Below, piece after piece: positions 37,374 to 46,806 of a stretch of 64,000 nucleotides of DNA; positions within the stretch are counted from its first letter, which is position 1, and each line of letters begins with the position of its first letter. Under the pieces are notes generated by a model. The model saw nothing but the letters and a program-made list of their open reading frames with translations. It had not been told where the DNA came from and searched no databases. The stretch is from Bauldia sp965232525 (lineage in GTDB: Bacteria > Pseudomonadota > Alphaproteobacteria > Rhizobiales > Kaistiaceae). The translations under genes and the position numbers were made by a program. The stretch spans positions 2,232,001-2,296,000 of the forward strand of contig NZ_OZ246980.1 in the NCBI RefSeq assembly GCF_965232525.1. Reading direction: 5' to 3'.

Positions 37374-39082
37374 GCGAAACCAGTTTCGACCATTTCCCCG
37401 AGTCCGTTGAGGACACCAAACCGGTTCTGGCTAGATCGCCGACACCGGGCGCTGCCATGCGCACCCGCATACGGGTTGCCATGGGCGTGTTCGCGCTCGC
37501 CTTCCTCGTCATCATCGGCCGCCTGGTCAGCTTCGGCATCATGGAGCCGGCCGCCGGCAATAGTTACGTCGATCCTAATGCGGCGATCGCCACCAGCCGT
37601 CCCGATCTGATCGATCGCAACGGTGAGGTGCTTGCCGCGGACATCAAGACCGCCTCGCTCTACGGCGAACCCCGCAACATCATCGATCCGGACGAGGCGG
37701 CGGAGCTGATCACCGGCGTACTCACCGACATCGATACGGCCAAACTGCGCAAGCGTCTCACCGGGGATGCCGGCTTTGTCTGGATCAAGCGCGAGATCAC
37801 GCCGAAACAGCGGGCGAAGATCCATGCCCTGGGGGTACCCGGTATCGGTTTCCTCACCGAGAATCGGCGCTTCTACCCCGGCGGGCGGACTGCCGCTCAC
37901 GTTCTGGGCGCCGTGAATGTCGATAACCAGGGGATCGCCGGTATCGAGAAACACGTCGACGACCGGTGGCTCGCCGACTTGCATGCCGCCGGCTTCGCCC
38001 GGGGCGAGGAACTCGACCCGGTCAAGCTGTCGATCGACGTCAGCGTTCAGCACATCGTTCGCGACGAGCTGGCCCAGGCGATGGAGCGCTACGGGGCGAT
38101 CGCCGCCGGCGGGATCATCCTTAACGCCCATACCGGCGAAGTTCTGGCGATGGCCTCACTGCCGGACTATGACCCCAACGAGCCGGCGGACGCACTGAAG
38201 CCCGATCGGCTGAACCGGATTTCGGCCGGGGCGTTCGAGCTCGGCTCGATCTTCAAGAGCTTCACTTTCGCGATGGCGCTCGATTCCGGCACCGTGACGA
38301 TGAACGACAGCATCGACGCCACCAAGCCGATCCGTGTACGTGGCCACACAATCAACGATTTCCACGGCAAATACCGTGTCCTCACGGTGCCCGAAGTGTT
38401 TATCTATTCGTCCAATATCGGTTCCGCGCGGATGGCTCTGGCGGTTGGCCAGGAAGGCCAGCAGGCGTATCTCAGACGGTTCGGCTTTTTCGACAAGGTC
38501 GCCACCGACCTGCCGGAAGTCGCCCGGCCGATCGTGCCGAAGAAATGGTCCGAGGTGACCGCGATGACCGTGGCCTTCGGTCATAGCCTGGCGGTGACTC
38601 CGCTGCAGGTGGCGGTCGCCGATGCGGCGCTGGTCAATGGCGGCAAGCTGATCCCGCCCACATTTCTGCCGCGCGGCCGGGCGGAGGCGGATGCGGTCGC
38701 CAGGCAAGTGGTCTCGCCGGAGACCAGCCGACATATGCGGACCCTGTTCGCTATGAATGTCGAGAAGGGCTCAGGCCGCCGCGCCGCCGTGCCCGGTTAC
38801 AACGTCGGCGGCAAGACCGGAACGGCGGAAAAGGTCGTCGACGGCCGGTATTCGGACGACAAGCGGTTGAACTCCTTCCTCGCCACATTTCCGATGGACG
38901 ACCCGCAATACGTCGTTCTGGTCATGCTTGACGAGCCGAAGCGGGCGAAAGATGGTGGCGGCGTCACGGCCGGCTGGAACGCCGCACCCACCGTCAGCGC
39001 GATCATCCGCCGCTCGGCGGCGCTCCTCGGGGTCAAGCCGCGGACCGTCGGCGAAGACGGCATTGTGCTCGTGTCAAACTGA
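37370..39082 (+). CDS. ftsI: Peptidoglycan D,D-transpeptidase FtsI (PBP3)
   Basis: The 570-residue class B penicillin-binding protein cross-links septal peptidoglycan. After a 30-residue cytoplasmic N-terminus it has one membrane helix (VAMGVFALAFLVIIGRLVSF) and a pedestal domain. The transpeptidase domain carries the three active-site motifs: Ser293-x-x-Lys296 in GSIFKSF, Ser347-Ser-Asn349 in YSSNIG and Lys482-Thr-Gly in GGKTGTAEK. The usual PGST before the serine is LGSI here, a mild variation. It overlaps ftsL and lies 40 bases before murE. Confidence 0.95.
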   Translation: MSETSFDHFPESVEDTKPVLARSPTPGAAMRTRIRVAMGVFALAFLVIIGRLVSFGIMEPAAGNSYVDPNAAIATSRPDLIDRNGEVLAADIKTASLYGEPRNIIDPDEAAELITGVLTDIDTAKLRKRLTGDAGFVWIKREITPKQRAKIHALGVPGIGFLTENRRFYPGGRTAAHVLGAVNVDNQGIAGIEKHVDDRWLADLHAAGFARGEELDPVKLSIDVSVQHIVRDELAQAMERYGAIAAGGIILNAHTGEVLAMASLPDYDPNEPADALKPDRLNRISAGAFELGSIFKSFTFAMALDSGTVTMNDSIDATKPIRVRGHTINDFHGKYRVLTVPEVFIYSSNIGSARMALAVGQEGQQAYLRRFGFFDKVATDLPEVARPIVPKKWSEVTAMTVAFGHSLAVTPLQVAVADAALVNGGKLIPPTFLPRGRAEADAVARQVVSPETSRHMRTLFAMNVEKGSGRRAAVPGYNVGGKTGTAEKVVDGRYSDDKRLNSFLATFPMDDPQYVVLVMLDEPKRAKDGGGVTAGWNAAPTVSAIIRRSAALLGVKPRTVGEDGIVLVSN

Positions 39083-39122
39083 TGCAACGTCTCGAACCTC
39101 ACACGCGAACCAAACGCGGACC

Positions 39123-40577
39123 ATGCTTCTCGGGGACCTCGTCGCCACCGATCTGAGCCTTCCTCCACGGGCCGGTGCCATCGACATCACGGGGATAACG
39201 TCGGATAGCCGCGCGGTCGGGCGCGGCTTTCTGTTTGCCGCCCTGCGGGGTGTAGCTGTCGACGGTGCGCGCTTCGCAGGTGACGCCGTAGACGCCGGTG
39301 CATCCGCCGTGCTGGCCGCCGAAGACGCCGCGATTGATGTCGCCGTGCCGGTATTGCGCACCGCCGATCCGCGTCGTGCGCTGGCGCGGATGGCGGCGCG
39401 ATTCCATCCGTTGCAGCCGGAAACGATTGTCGCGGTCACCGGCACGAGTGGCAAGACGTCGGTCGTTTCGTTCGTCCGCGAAATCTTCGCCGGGGTCGGG
39501 CAGGAGGGTGCGAGCCTCGGGACGGTCGGCGTGGTCAGCCGGCGATGGTCAGCTTACGGTCATCATACGACGCCGGATCCGATCGCGCTTCACCAGACGC
39601 TCGATCGGCTTGCCCGCGAAGGCGTCACCCACGCCGCGCTCGAAGCGTCGAGCCACGGGTTGGACCAGCGTCGCCTCGATGGTGTGCGGATTCGTGCCGC
39701 GGGGTTTACCAATCTCGGCCGCGATCACATGGACTACCACGCCACGGTCGCTGACTACCTTAACGCCAAGCTACGGCTGTTCGAGGTGATCCTGCCGGCC
39801 GATGGTGTCGCGGTGATCGACATGGACGGCGCTCGTGCCGACGCGGTCGCGGAGGTCGTGCGGCGTCGCGGGATCGCGATGACGCGGATCGGTCGCGCCG
39901 GGGCCGAAATTCGCGTCACCGCCATCGAACCCGATGTGGCCGGTCAGCGCCTTCAGTTCGAGGCCTTCGGAAAACCGTATGACGTGCTCTTTCCCTTGGC
40001 TGGCGCGTTTCAGGCGTCGAACGCGCTGGTCGCCGCCGGTCTGGCGATCGCCGCGGGTGTGTCGCCGGACGCCGCCTTTTCCGAGCTCGAACGGCTTAAG
40101 GGCGCGCCGGGTCGGCTGGAACGGGTCGGGCGCAAGGCCAATGGCGCGCCGGTTTTTGTCGACTATGCCCACAAGCCGGAGGCGATTACTGCGGCTCTCG
40201 CGGCGCTTCGCTCGATGACCAAGGGGCGGCTCCTCGTCGTGTTCGGCGCCGGTGGCGATCGTGATCCCGGAAAGCGGCCGCTGATGGGACAGGCTGCGGT
40301 CGCTGTAGCCGACGTCGTGATCGTGACCGACGACAATCCGCGCCACGAGGACCCGGCCATGATCCGTGCCGCGATCCGCGAGGGAGCGCCCGAGGCGATT
40401 GAGATCGCGGACCGGGCGAAGGCGATTGCCACTGCCATTCGAATGCTGGAGCCGGACGACGTGCTGTGCATCGCCGGCAAAGGTCATGAAACCGGCCAGA
40501 TCGTCGGTGACGACGAGCGCCCCTTCTCTGATCATCAGGTGGTGCTTGCAGCCCTGGCAGCCGAGGAAGCAGCGTAG
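39123..40577 (+). CDS. murE: UDP-MurNAc-L-alanyl-D-glutamate:meso-diaminopimelate ligase
   Basis: This 484-residue cytoplasmic Mur ligase adds meso-diaminopimelate. It shows the P-loop VAVTGTSGKTSVVSFV, the carbamylated-lysine region GRDHMDYHATVADYLNAKLRLF, and the DAP-specific DNPR motif in VTDDNPRHEDPAMI. This supports a standard Gram-negative peptide stem. GKGHETGQ near the C-terminus is also typical. ATG 39123 has only a weak ribosome binding site. The stop shares one base with the murF start. Confidence 0.95.
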   Translation: MLLGDLVATDLSLPPRAGAIDITGITSDSRAVGRGFLFAALRGVAVDGARFAGDAVDAGASAVLAAEDAAIDVAVPVLRTADPRRALARMAARFHPLQPETIVAVTGTSGKTSVVSFVREIFAGVGQEGASLGTVGVVSRRWSAYGHHTTPDPIALHQTLDRLAREGVTHAALEASSHGLDQRRLDGVRIRAAGFTNLGRDHMDYHATVADYLNAKLRLFEVILPADGVAVIDMDGARADAVAEVVRRRGIAMTRIGRAGAEIRVTAIEPDVAGQRLQFEAFGKPYDVLFPLAGAFQASNALVAAGLAIAAGVSPDAAFSELERLKGAPGRLERVGRKANGAPVFVDYAHKPEAITAALAALRSMTKGRLLVVFGAGGDRDPGKRPLMGQAAVAVADVVIVTDDNPRHEDPAMIRAAIREGAPEAIEIADRAKAIATAIRMLEPDDVLCIAGKGHETGQIVGDDERPFSDHQVVLAALAAEEAA

Positions 40578-42037
40578 TGACAGCCGAGGAAACGCTCTGG
40601 ACTTTCGAGGAACTCGTAAAAGCGATCGACGGGCGCCCGGTCGGACCGGCCCCGGAGGTGGTTACTGGAATCTCGATCGACAGCCGGACGATCAGCCGCG
40701 GTGATGTGTTCTTCGCCATTCGTGGCGACACTTTCGACGGCCACGCTTTCGTATCAATGGCGCTGGGTGCCGGCGCTGCGACTGCGGTCGTTTCCGAGTC
40801 GAAGCTCGCCTCGCTCGGCCACGTTTCCCGCTCGCTAGTGGTGGTCGACGACGTGCTGGTTGCCATGGTGGCACTCGCCCAGGCGGCGCGGGCCCGCAGC
40901 CAGGCCAGGATCGCGGCCGTCACCGGCAGTGTCGGCAAGACCGGCACCAAGGCGATGCTCGCCGCCGCGCTGGAGCCGAGCGGCTTGGTGCATGCCTCGC
41001 CGGCGTCGTTCAACAATCACTGGGGCGTACCCCTGTCGCTGGCACGGATGCGGCCGTCGGAACGCTTCGGCGTGTTCGAAATCGGGATGAACCATGCCGG
41101 CGAGATCGCCGCGCTGGTTCCGCTGGTCAAGCCGCAGGTGGCGATCATCACCACCATTGAGCCGGTTCATCTCGAATATTTCGACAGTGTCGAGGGCATC
41201 GCCCGCGCCAAGGCCGAGATATTCCTCGGCGTCACACCGGGTGGCGCCGCGGTGCTCAACCGCGACAACGTCTATTTCGATCTGTTGGTGTCGCTGGCGC
41301 AGGCGGCGGGCGTCGAGCGGGTTGTCTCATTCGGCGAGCACCCGGAGGCTGACGCCCGGCTTGAGGACGTCGATCTTGGCGCCGATCGGTCGAGCGCGCT
41401 CGCGACGATCCTCGGCCAGGAGATCGCATACGAGCTTGGCGCGCCCGGTCGCCACATGGTCCACAATAGCCTCGCCGTTCTCGCCACGACGTCGTTGCTC
41501 GGCGCCGACCTGGAAGGTGGTGCCGCCGCGCTTGGCCAAATCGGTGCGGAGCCCGGCCGCGGCGCCCGGCACCGGCTCGAGGTGCCCAACGGGATCGCGA
41601 CGCTGATCGACGAGAGCTACAACGCCAATCCGGCGTCGATGCGCGCGGCGATCGCCCTTCTCGGCCAGGCCACCCCGGGCCCGAACGGCCGGCGGTTCGC
41701 CGTGCTTGGCGAGATGCGTGAACTCGGCGACGAGGCTGCGGCGATGCATGCCGGCCTCGCGACGCCACTTGTGGAAGCGGCGGTGGATGCCGTCTTTGTT
41801 GCCGGACCGATGATGGCGGCGCTCTGGGATGCCTTGCCTGAATCGCAGCGCGGCGGCTATGCGGAGACCGCGGCGGAGCTCGAGCCGGTGATTGCCGACA
41901 TCCTCGGGGCGGGGGACGTGGTGATGATCAAGGGCTCCAACGCCAGCCGCATGGGGCCGCTGGCGGCCGTGCTGAAGGAACGGTTCGGGGCGCCACCGGC
42001 TGACGCGGGCGGTGGGCAGGGACGGGAAATCGCTTGA
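40577..42037 (+). CDS. murF: UDP-MurNAc-tripeptide:D-alanyl-D-alanine ligase
   Basis: The 486-residue ligase adds D-Ala-D-Ala to complete the pentapeptide. It has the N-terminal GISIDSRTISRGDVFFAIRGD segment and the P-loop AAVTGSVGKTGTKAMLAAAL. Further matches are HASPASFNNHWGVPLSLARM, GMNHAGEIA and the C-terminal DESYNANPASMRAAIALL. In the P-loop the second position is GSVGKTGTK rather than the commoner GSxGKTTTK. GTG 40577 overlaps murE by one base, and the mraY start overlaps the stop by one base. Confidence 0.95.
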   Translation: MTAEETLWTFEELVKAIDGRPVGPAPEVVTGISIDSRTISRGDVFFAIRGDTFDGHAFVSMALGAGAATAVVSESKLASLGHVSRSLVVVDDVLVAMVALAQAARARSQARIAAVTGSVGKTGTKAMLAAALEPSGLVHASPASFNNHWGVPLSLARMRPSERFGVFEIGMNHAGEIAALVPLVKPQVAIITTIEPVHLEYFDSVEGIARAKAEIFLGVTPGGAAVLNRDNVYFDLLVSLAQAAGVERVVSFGEHPEADARLEDVDLGADRSSALATILGQEIAYELGAPGRHMVHNSLAVLATTSLLGADLEGGAAALGQIGAEPGRGARHRLEVPNGIATLIDESYNANPASMRAAIALLGQATPGPNGRRFAVLGEMRELGDEAAAMHAGLATPLVEAAVDAVFVAGPMMAALWDALPESQRGGYAETAAELEPVIADILGAGDVVMIKGSNASRMGPLAAVLKERFGAPPADAGGGQGREIA

Positions 42038-43122
42038 TGTTTCATTATCTGAGCCAATTCGGCGACCAGATTTCCGTCCTCAACGTCTTTCGCTACATCA
42101 CCTTCCGCACCGGCGGCGCGACGGTCACCGCGCTGCTGTTCTCGTTTGTCTTCGGCCCGACCATCATCGCCTCGCTTCGTATGCGCCAGGGCGGGGGCCA
42201 GCCAATCCGCGAGGACGGCCCCCAGAACCATCTGGTCTCCAAGAAGGGCACGCCGACGATGGGCGGCCTGATGATTCTGTCCGGGTTGGTGGTTTCGACC
42301 CTGCTGTGGGCCGATCTCTCCAGCGCTTACGTTTGGATCGTCCTGATGGTCACCCTCGGCTTTGGGCTGATCGGCCTTTACGACGACTATCTCAAGGTCA
42401 CCCGCCAGACCCACAGGGGTTTCTCCGGCCGGGCTCGACTGGGGATCGAGTTCGTGATCGCCCTGATCGCCTGCTATCTCGTTGCGATGGTCGGGCAGGC
42501 GCCGCTGTCGACGGCGCTCACCTTCCCCTTCTTCAAGGATGTGATCGTCAATCTCGGCTGGTTCTTCGTGCCGCTCGCCGCGTTCGTCATTGTTGGTGCC
42601 GGCAACGCGGTGAACCTGACCGACGGCCTCGACGGCCTCGCCATCGTTCCGGTGATGATCGCTGCGGCGAGCTTCGGGGTGATCGCCTACCTGTCGGGCA
42701 ACGCCGTGTTCGCCGACTACCTCCAGATTCACTTCACGCTGGGGACCGGCGAACTGGCGGTGATCTGCGGCGCGGTCATAGGCGCCGGGCTCGGCTTCCT
42801 GTGGTTCAATGCGCCGCCAGCTGCGATCTTCATGGGCGACACTGGCTCGCTGGCGCTCGGCGGGCTGATCGGCGCGGTCGCGGTCGCCACCAAGCACGAG
42901 ATCGTGCTCGCCATCATCGGCGGCCTGTTTGTACTGGAAGCCGTCTCGGTGATCATCCAGGTCGCCTCGTTCAAGCTCACCGGCCGCCGCGTCTTCAAAA
43001 TGGCGCCAATCCACCACCACTTCGAGCACCTCGGCTGGACCGAGCCGCAGATTGTTATCCGCTTCTGGATCATCGCGGTCATGCTGGCGCTGCTTGGCCT
43101 CTCGACACTGAAGATCAGGTAG
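42037..43122 (+). CDS. mraY: Phospho-N-acetylmuramoyl-pentapeptide transferase
   Basis: The 361-residue polytopic enzyme makes lipid I from UDP-MurNAc-pentapeptide and undecaprenyl phosphate. About ten helices are present. Diagnostic segments are GTPTMGGLMILSGL, GLIGLYDDYLKV (the two catalytic aspartates), NAVNLTDGLDGLAI, FMGDTGSLALGGLIG and PIHHHFEHLGWTEPQIVIRFW (the HHH motif). ATG 42037 shares one base with the murF stop; TTG 42034 is an unlikely alternative. murD follows after 2 bases. Confidence 0.97.
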   Translation: MFHYLSQFGDQISVLNVFRYITFRTGGATVTALLFSFVFGPTIIASLRMRQGGGQPIREDGPQNHLVSKKGTPTMGGLMILSGLVVSTLLWADLSSAYVWIVLMVTLGFGLIGLYDDYLKVTRQTHRGFSGRARLGIEFVIALIACYLVAMVGQAPLSTALTFPFFKDVIVNLGWFFVPLAAFVIVGAGNAVNLTDGLDGLAIVPVMIAAASFGVIAYLSGNAVFADYLQIHFTLGTGELAVICGAVIGAGLGFLWFNAPPAAIFMGDTGSLALGGLIGAVAVATKHEIVLAIIGGLFVLEAVSVIIQVASFKLTGRRVFKMAPIHHHFEHLGWTEPQIVIRFWIIAVMLALLGLSTLKIR

Positions 43123-43124
43123 CG

Positions 43125-44525
43125 ATGATCCCGGCCACCAGCTTCAACGATCAGCGAGTCGCGGTCTTCGGACTGGGCGGCAGCGGTCGTGCGACGGCTG
43201 CCGCGTTGATCGCTGGTGGGGCGGACGTCGTGGCGTGGGACGATAGTCCCGATCGGGTTGGCGACGCCGAGGCCGACGGCATCCCGGTCGCCGATCTGAG
43301 AGACGCGGACTGGGCAGGCTTCACCGCGCTGCTCCTCGCGCCCGGCGTACCGCTGACTCATCCGGCGCCGCACTGGACCGTCGGTCGCGCCCGCGCTGCC
43401 GGGGTCGAGGTGATCGGCGACATCGAAGTCTTTTGTCGCGAGCGCCGCCGCCACGTTCCCGATGCGCCGTTCGTCGCTATCACCGGCACCAACGGCAAGT
43501 CGACGACGACCGCCCTGATCGGTCACCTGCTCGCCGTTGCCGGCCGGGATGCCCAGGTCGGCGGTAACATCGGCACGCCGGTGCTCGCCCTCGAGCCGCC
43601 GGCGACGGGCCGGTTCCACGTGATCGAGGTGTCCTCCTACCAGATCGATCTGGCCCCCAGCCTCGACCCGTCGATCGGTGTTCTCCTCAACATCACGCCG
43701 GATCACCTCGATCGGCACGGCACCTTCGCCCGCTATGCCGCGATCAAGGAGCGTCTCGTCGCTGCCGCCGATATCGCCATCATCGGTGTCGACGAGGGCC
43801 CGACCCAGGCGATTGCTGATCGCCTCGAGCGATCCGGGCGCAAAGTCATCCGCGTCTCGGCGCGGCGGCCATTGGCCGAGGGGTATTTCGTCGAGGGGGT
43901 GACTTTGCGGCGCGCTGATGCGGCAGCGTCGGAGGACGTCGCGCCGATCGCCGGCACCCCGGCGCTGCGCGGCGTGCATAATGGCGAGAACGCGGCGGCG
44001 GCCGTCGCGACTGCCGAAACCCTGGGCTTGAGCGGCGCGGACATCCGCAAAGGTCTCGTCAGTTTCCGCGGACTCCATCACCGGATGGAGGAGGTCGGTC
44101 GCCTCGGCCGAGTTCTGTTCGTCAACGATTCCAAGGCGACCAATGCCGACGCGGCGGCTAAGGCGCTGGCGAGTTTCGATCGCATCTATTGGATCGCCGG
44201 TGGCCGGGCAAAGGAGGGCGGGATCGCCGAGCTGGCGTCCTTCTTCCCGCGCATCGTCAAGGCCTATCTGATCGGCGAAGCAATGGACGTGTTCGCTGAA
44301 ACCCTCGACGGCGAGGTTCCCTTCGAGCGATCAGGCACGCTTGTCGCGGCGGTGGGACAGGCGGCCCGTGACGCATCCGCCGATCGGGCGACGGAGCCGG
44401 TGGTCCTGTTGTCACCGGCCTGCGCGTCGTTCGATCAGTTCGACAATTTCGAGCGGCGCGGTGACGCGTTCCGCTCCGCGGCGCTGTCGCTTGATGGCGT
44501 CGAAGCCCGGGAGGAGGCAGCCTGA
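43125..44525 (+). CDS. murD: UDP-MurNAc-L-alanine:D-glutamate ligase
   Basis: The 466-residue ligase adds D-glutamate. The N-terminal Rossmann strand is VAVFGLGGSGRATAAALIAGG. The P-loop is VAITGTNGKSTTTALIGHLL (near residues 117-136), followed by GGNIGTPVLAL, EVSSYQIDLAPSL, NITPDHLDRHGTFARYAAIK and NDSKATNADAAAKAL. LSPACASFDQFDNFERRGD near the end is also diagnostic. An overlapping, much longer frame starting at 42012 is a shadow of mraY. ftsW overlaps the stop by one base. Confidence 0.95.
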   Translation: MIPATSFNDQRVAVFGLGGSGRATAAALIAGGADVVAWDDSPDRVGDAEADGIPVADLRDADWAGFTALLLAPGVPLTHPAPHWTVGRARAAGVEVIGDIEVFCRERRRHVPDAPFVAITGTNGKSTTTALIGHLLAVAGRDAQVGGNIGTPVLALEPPATGRFHVIEVSSYQIDLAPSLDPSIGVLLNITPDHLDRHGTFARYAAIKERLVAAADIAIIGVDEGPTQAIADRLERSGRKVIRVSARRPLAEGYFVEGVTLRRADAAASEDVAPIAGTPALRGVHNGENAAAAVATAETLGLSGADIRKGLVSFRGLHHRMEEVGRLGRVLFVNDSKATNADAAAKALASFDRIYWIAGGRAKEGGIAELASFFPRIVKAYLIGEAMDVFAETLDGEVPFERSGTLVAAVGQAARDASADRATEPVVLLSPACASFDQFDNFERRGDAFRSAALSLDGVEAREEAA

Positions 44526-45682
44526 TGGTCAGTCGCGCCGATCGCAGTCCGTTTTCCGAATGGTGGTGGACAGTGGACCGCCGCCTGCTCGCCGGGTTCA
44601 TCACCCTGATGATCGGCGGCATCGTTCTGTCGCTGGCGGGGAGCCCCGCGGTCGCCGAGCGTTTCGGCTTCGACAGCTACCATTTCATCCACCGCCATCT
44701 GATCTTTTTCCTGCCGGCGCTGGCTGTGTTGATCGCGACGTCGTTCCTCACCCCGAAACAGGCGCGGCGGGCCTCGCTGGTCCTGCTCATCATATCGCTG
44801 ATCCTGATGCTGGCGGTGCTGGTGGTCGGCACCGAAATCAACGGCTCTCGACGCTGGATCTCGATCATGGGTCTGTCGATCCAGCCGTCCGAGTTTGTCA
44901 AGCCGGCGTTCGTCGTCATCGTCGCCTGGCTGTTCGCCGAGAACGCGCGGCGGCCGGATATTCCCGGCAACCTGTTCGCTCTGATCCTGCTTGGCATCGT
45001 TGTCGCGCTGCTGATCGCCGAGCCGGATTTCGGCCAGACCATGCTGGTCGCGATCGCCTGGGGGGCGCTGTTCTTCATGGCCGGCGTGTCGTGGCTGTGG
45101 ATTGCGCTTCTCGGCCTCGTCGCGATCGGCGGTGTCGTTGCCGCCTATATGATGCTGCCGCATGTCGCTGGGCGGGTCGATCGGTTCCTATCGCCCCAGT
45201 CCGGCGACACCTTCCAGATCGACAAGGCGATCGAGTCGATCCTGCAGGGCGGCTGGCTCGGGCGCGGCCCCGGCGAAGGCACGGTCAAACGCATTCTCCC
45301 CGACGCGCACACCGACTTCATTTTCGCGGTCGCGGCGGAGGAGTTCGGCGTCATCGTCTGCATCGGTCTGGTCATCGTCTTCATGCTGGTGGTCATCCGC
45401 GGGCTGTCCGGTGCGATCCGTCAGGAAGAGTCGTTCACACGACTGGCGGCTGCCGGTCTGGTGGTGCTGTTCGGCATCCAGACCGTCATCAACATGGCAG
45501 TGAACCTCAACCTCATGCCGGCCAAGGGCATGACCCTGCCGTTCATCTCCTACGGCGGATCGTCGATGATCGCGGTGGCGTTCGGCATGGGGCTCGTGCT
45601 GGCGCTGACCCGGCGGCGGCCGCAGACCATTCGCCGCCTCCCGCGCACGACGGTTCCGCAACCGGTCCCCGATCCGGCGTGA
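44525..45682 (+). CDS. ftsW: Septal peptidoglycan glycosyltransferase FtsW
   Basis: This 385-residue SEDS-family membrane protein polymerises lipid II at the septum together with FtsI. About ten helices are present. SEDS motifs include NGSRRWISIMGLSIQPSEFVKPAFV, AEPDFGQTMLVAIAWG, GGWLGRGPGEGTVKRILPDAHTDFIFAVAAEEFG and LMPAKGMTLPFISYGGSSM. The catalytic aspartate of SEDS proteins falls in the PDAHTDF loop. The start overlaps murD by one base, and the stop overlaps murG by 4 bases. Confidence 0.96.
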   Translation: MVSRADRSPFSEWWWTVDRRLLAGFITLMIGGIVLSLAGSPAVAERFGFDSYHFIHRHLIFFLPALAVLIATSFLTPKQARRASLVLLIISLILMLAVLVVGTEINGSRRWISIMGLSIQPSEFVKPAFVVIVAWLFAENARRPDIPGNLFALILLGIVVALLIAEPDFGQTMLVAIAWGALFFMAGVSWLWIALLGLVAIGGVVAAYMMLPHVAGRVDRFLSPQSGDTFQIDKAIESILQGGWLGRGPGEGTVKRILPDAHTDFIFAVAAEEFGVIVCIGLVIVFMLVVIRGLSGAIRQEESFTRLAAAGLVVLFGIQTVINMAVNLNLMPAKGMTLPFISYGGSSMIAVAFGMGLVLALTRRRPQTIRRLPRTTVPQPVPDPA

Positions 45683-46806
45683 GCGGAACCGACGTGACGC
45701 AGCTCGTCCTGATCTCGGCTGGCGGGACCGGCGGCCATCTCTTTCCGGCCGAGGCACTGGCCCGCGCGCTGACGGCGCGGGGCTGGACCGTTCACCTTGC
45801 CTCCGATCATCGGGTCGACGCGCTGTCGGCAGATTTCCCGGCCGAAGCGATCCACATCATCCCGTCAGCGACGCCGGGCAAGAATCCGCTGACCGCGTTG
45901 CGTGCGGCGTTTCGCTTGGCACGGGGATATCTCGCCGCCCGGCGCATCGTGGCGCGGACGCGGCCGCACGTGGCGATCGGCTTCGGCGGCTACCCGACGG
46001 TACCGCCGATGCTGGCGGCGGCGCGTGCCGGCGTTCCGGCAATCGTCCACGACCAGAACGCGGTGATCGGTCGCGCCAACCGCTTCCTCGCGCCGCACAT
46101 GACCGCGATCGCTACGGCGGTTGACGTCGTGGTGGGCGCGGAGCCGTTTCGCCAACGCACGGTGAAGACCGGTAACCCGGTCCGCGCGGCTGTACGGAAG
46201 GCGGCGGAGACGCCCTATCCCGAACGGACCGACGACAAGCCGTTTCGGCTACTGGCGTTCGGCGGCAGCCAGGGTGCCCGATTCCTCTCCGATCTCGTAC
46301 CGGCCGCGGTCGCTGAACTCGACGCGGATCACCGCCGCCGGCTGACAATCGTTCAGCAATGCCGACCGGAAGACCTCGACCGGGTCGCCGAGGCCTACCG
46401 CACACTCGGCGTCGAAGCCGAACTGAAGACGTTCTTCGACGACATGCCGGCGCGGATTGCCTGGAGTCATCTGGTGGTCTCGCGCTCCGGTGCCTCGACG
46501 GTCGCCGAACTCGCCGTGATCGGACGCCCGGCGATGATGGTGCCGTTGCCGCATGCGCTCGATCAGGATCAGAAGGCCAATGCGACAATTCTCGCCACGG
46601 CCGGCGGTGGGTGGATGGTCGAACAAAGTGATATGACCCCCACGGTGCTGGCCGAGCACCTGACCAAAGGAATCACAGATCCGGGACGCCTGCAGGCAGC
46701 GGCGCAAGCGGCTGGGGGCATCGGCCAACCGGATGCAGTGGAAAACCTCGCCGATCTGGTCGAGCGGGTGGCGAAGGACAAGCGCGTGGAGAGAACGCCG
46801 GCATGA
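45679..46806 (+). CDS. murG: Lipid II synthase (UDP-GlcNAc transferase)
   Basis: The 375-residue peripheral GT-B glycosyltransferase adds GlcNAc to lipid I. Conserved segments are LISAGGTGGHLFPAEALARAL (first glycine loop), GFGGYPTVPPMLAA, HDQNAVIGRANRFLAP, GGSQGARFLSDLVP (second glycine loop), RSGASTVAEL and PLPHALDQDQKANA. GTG 45679 overlaps the ftsW stop by 4 bases, and the murG stop overlaps murC in the same way. Confidence 0.96.
   Translation: MSGTDVTQLVLISAGGTGGHLFPAEALARALTARGWTVHLASDHRVDALSADFPAEAIHIIPSATPGKNPLTALRAAFRLARGYLAARRIVARTRPHVAIGFGGYPTVPPMLAAARAGVPAIVHDQNAVIGRANRFLAPHMTAIATAVDVVVGAEPFRQRTVKTGNPVRAAVRKAAETPYPERTDDKPFRLLAFGGSQGARFLSDLVPAAVAELDADHRRRLTIVQQCRPEDLDRVAEAYRTLGVEAELKTFFDDMPARIAWSHLVVSRSGASTVAELAVIGRPAMMVPLPHALDQDQKANATILATAGGGWMVEQSDMTPTVLAEHLTKGITDPGRLQAAAQAAGGIGQPDAVENLADLVERVAKDKRVERTPA

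Noticed and set aside
41857..44081. Two minus-strand frames of 390 and 450 codons in the mraY-murD region
   Set aside because: They are mirror frames of highly conserved mraY and murD and carry no recognisable domain.
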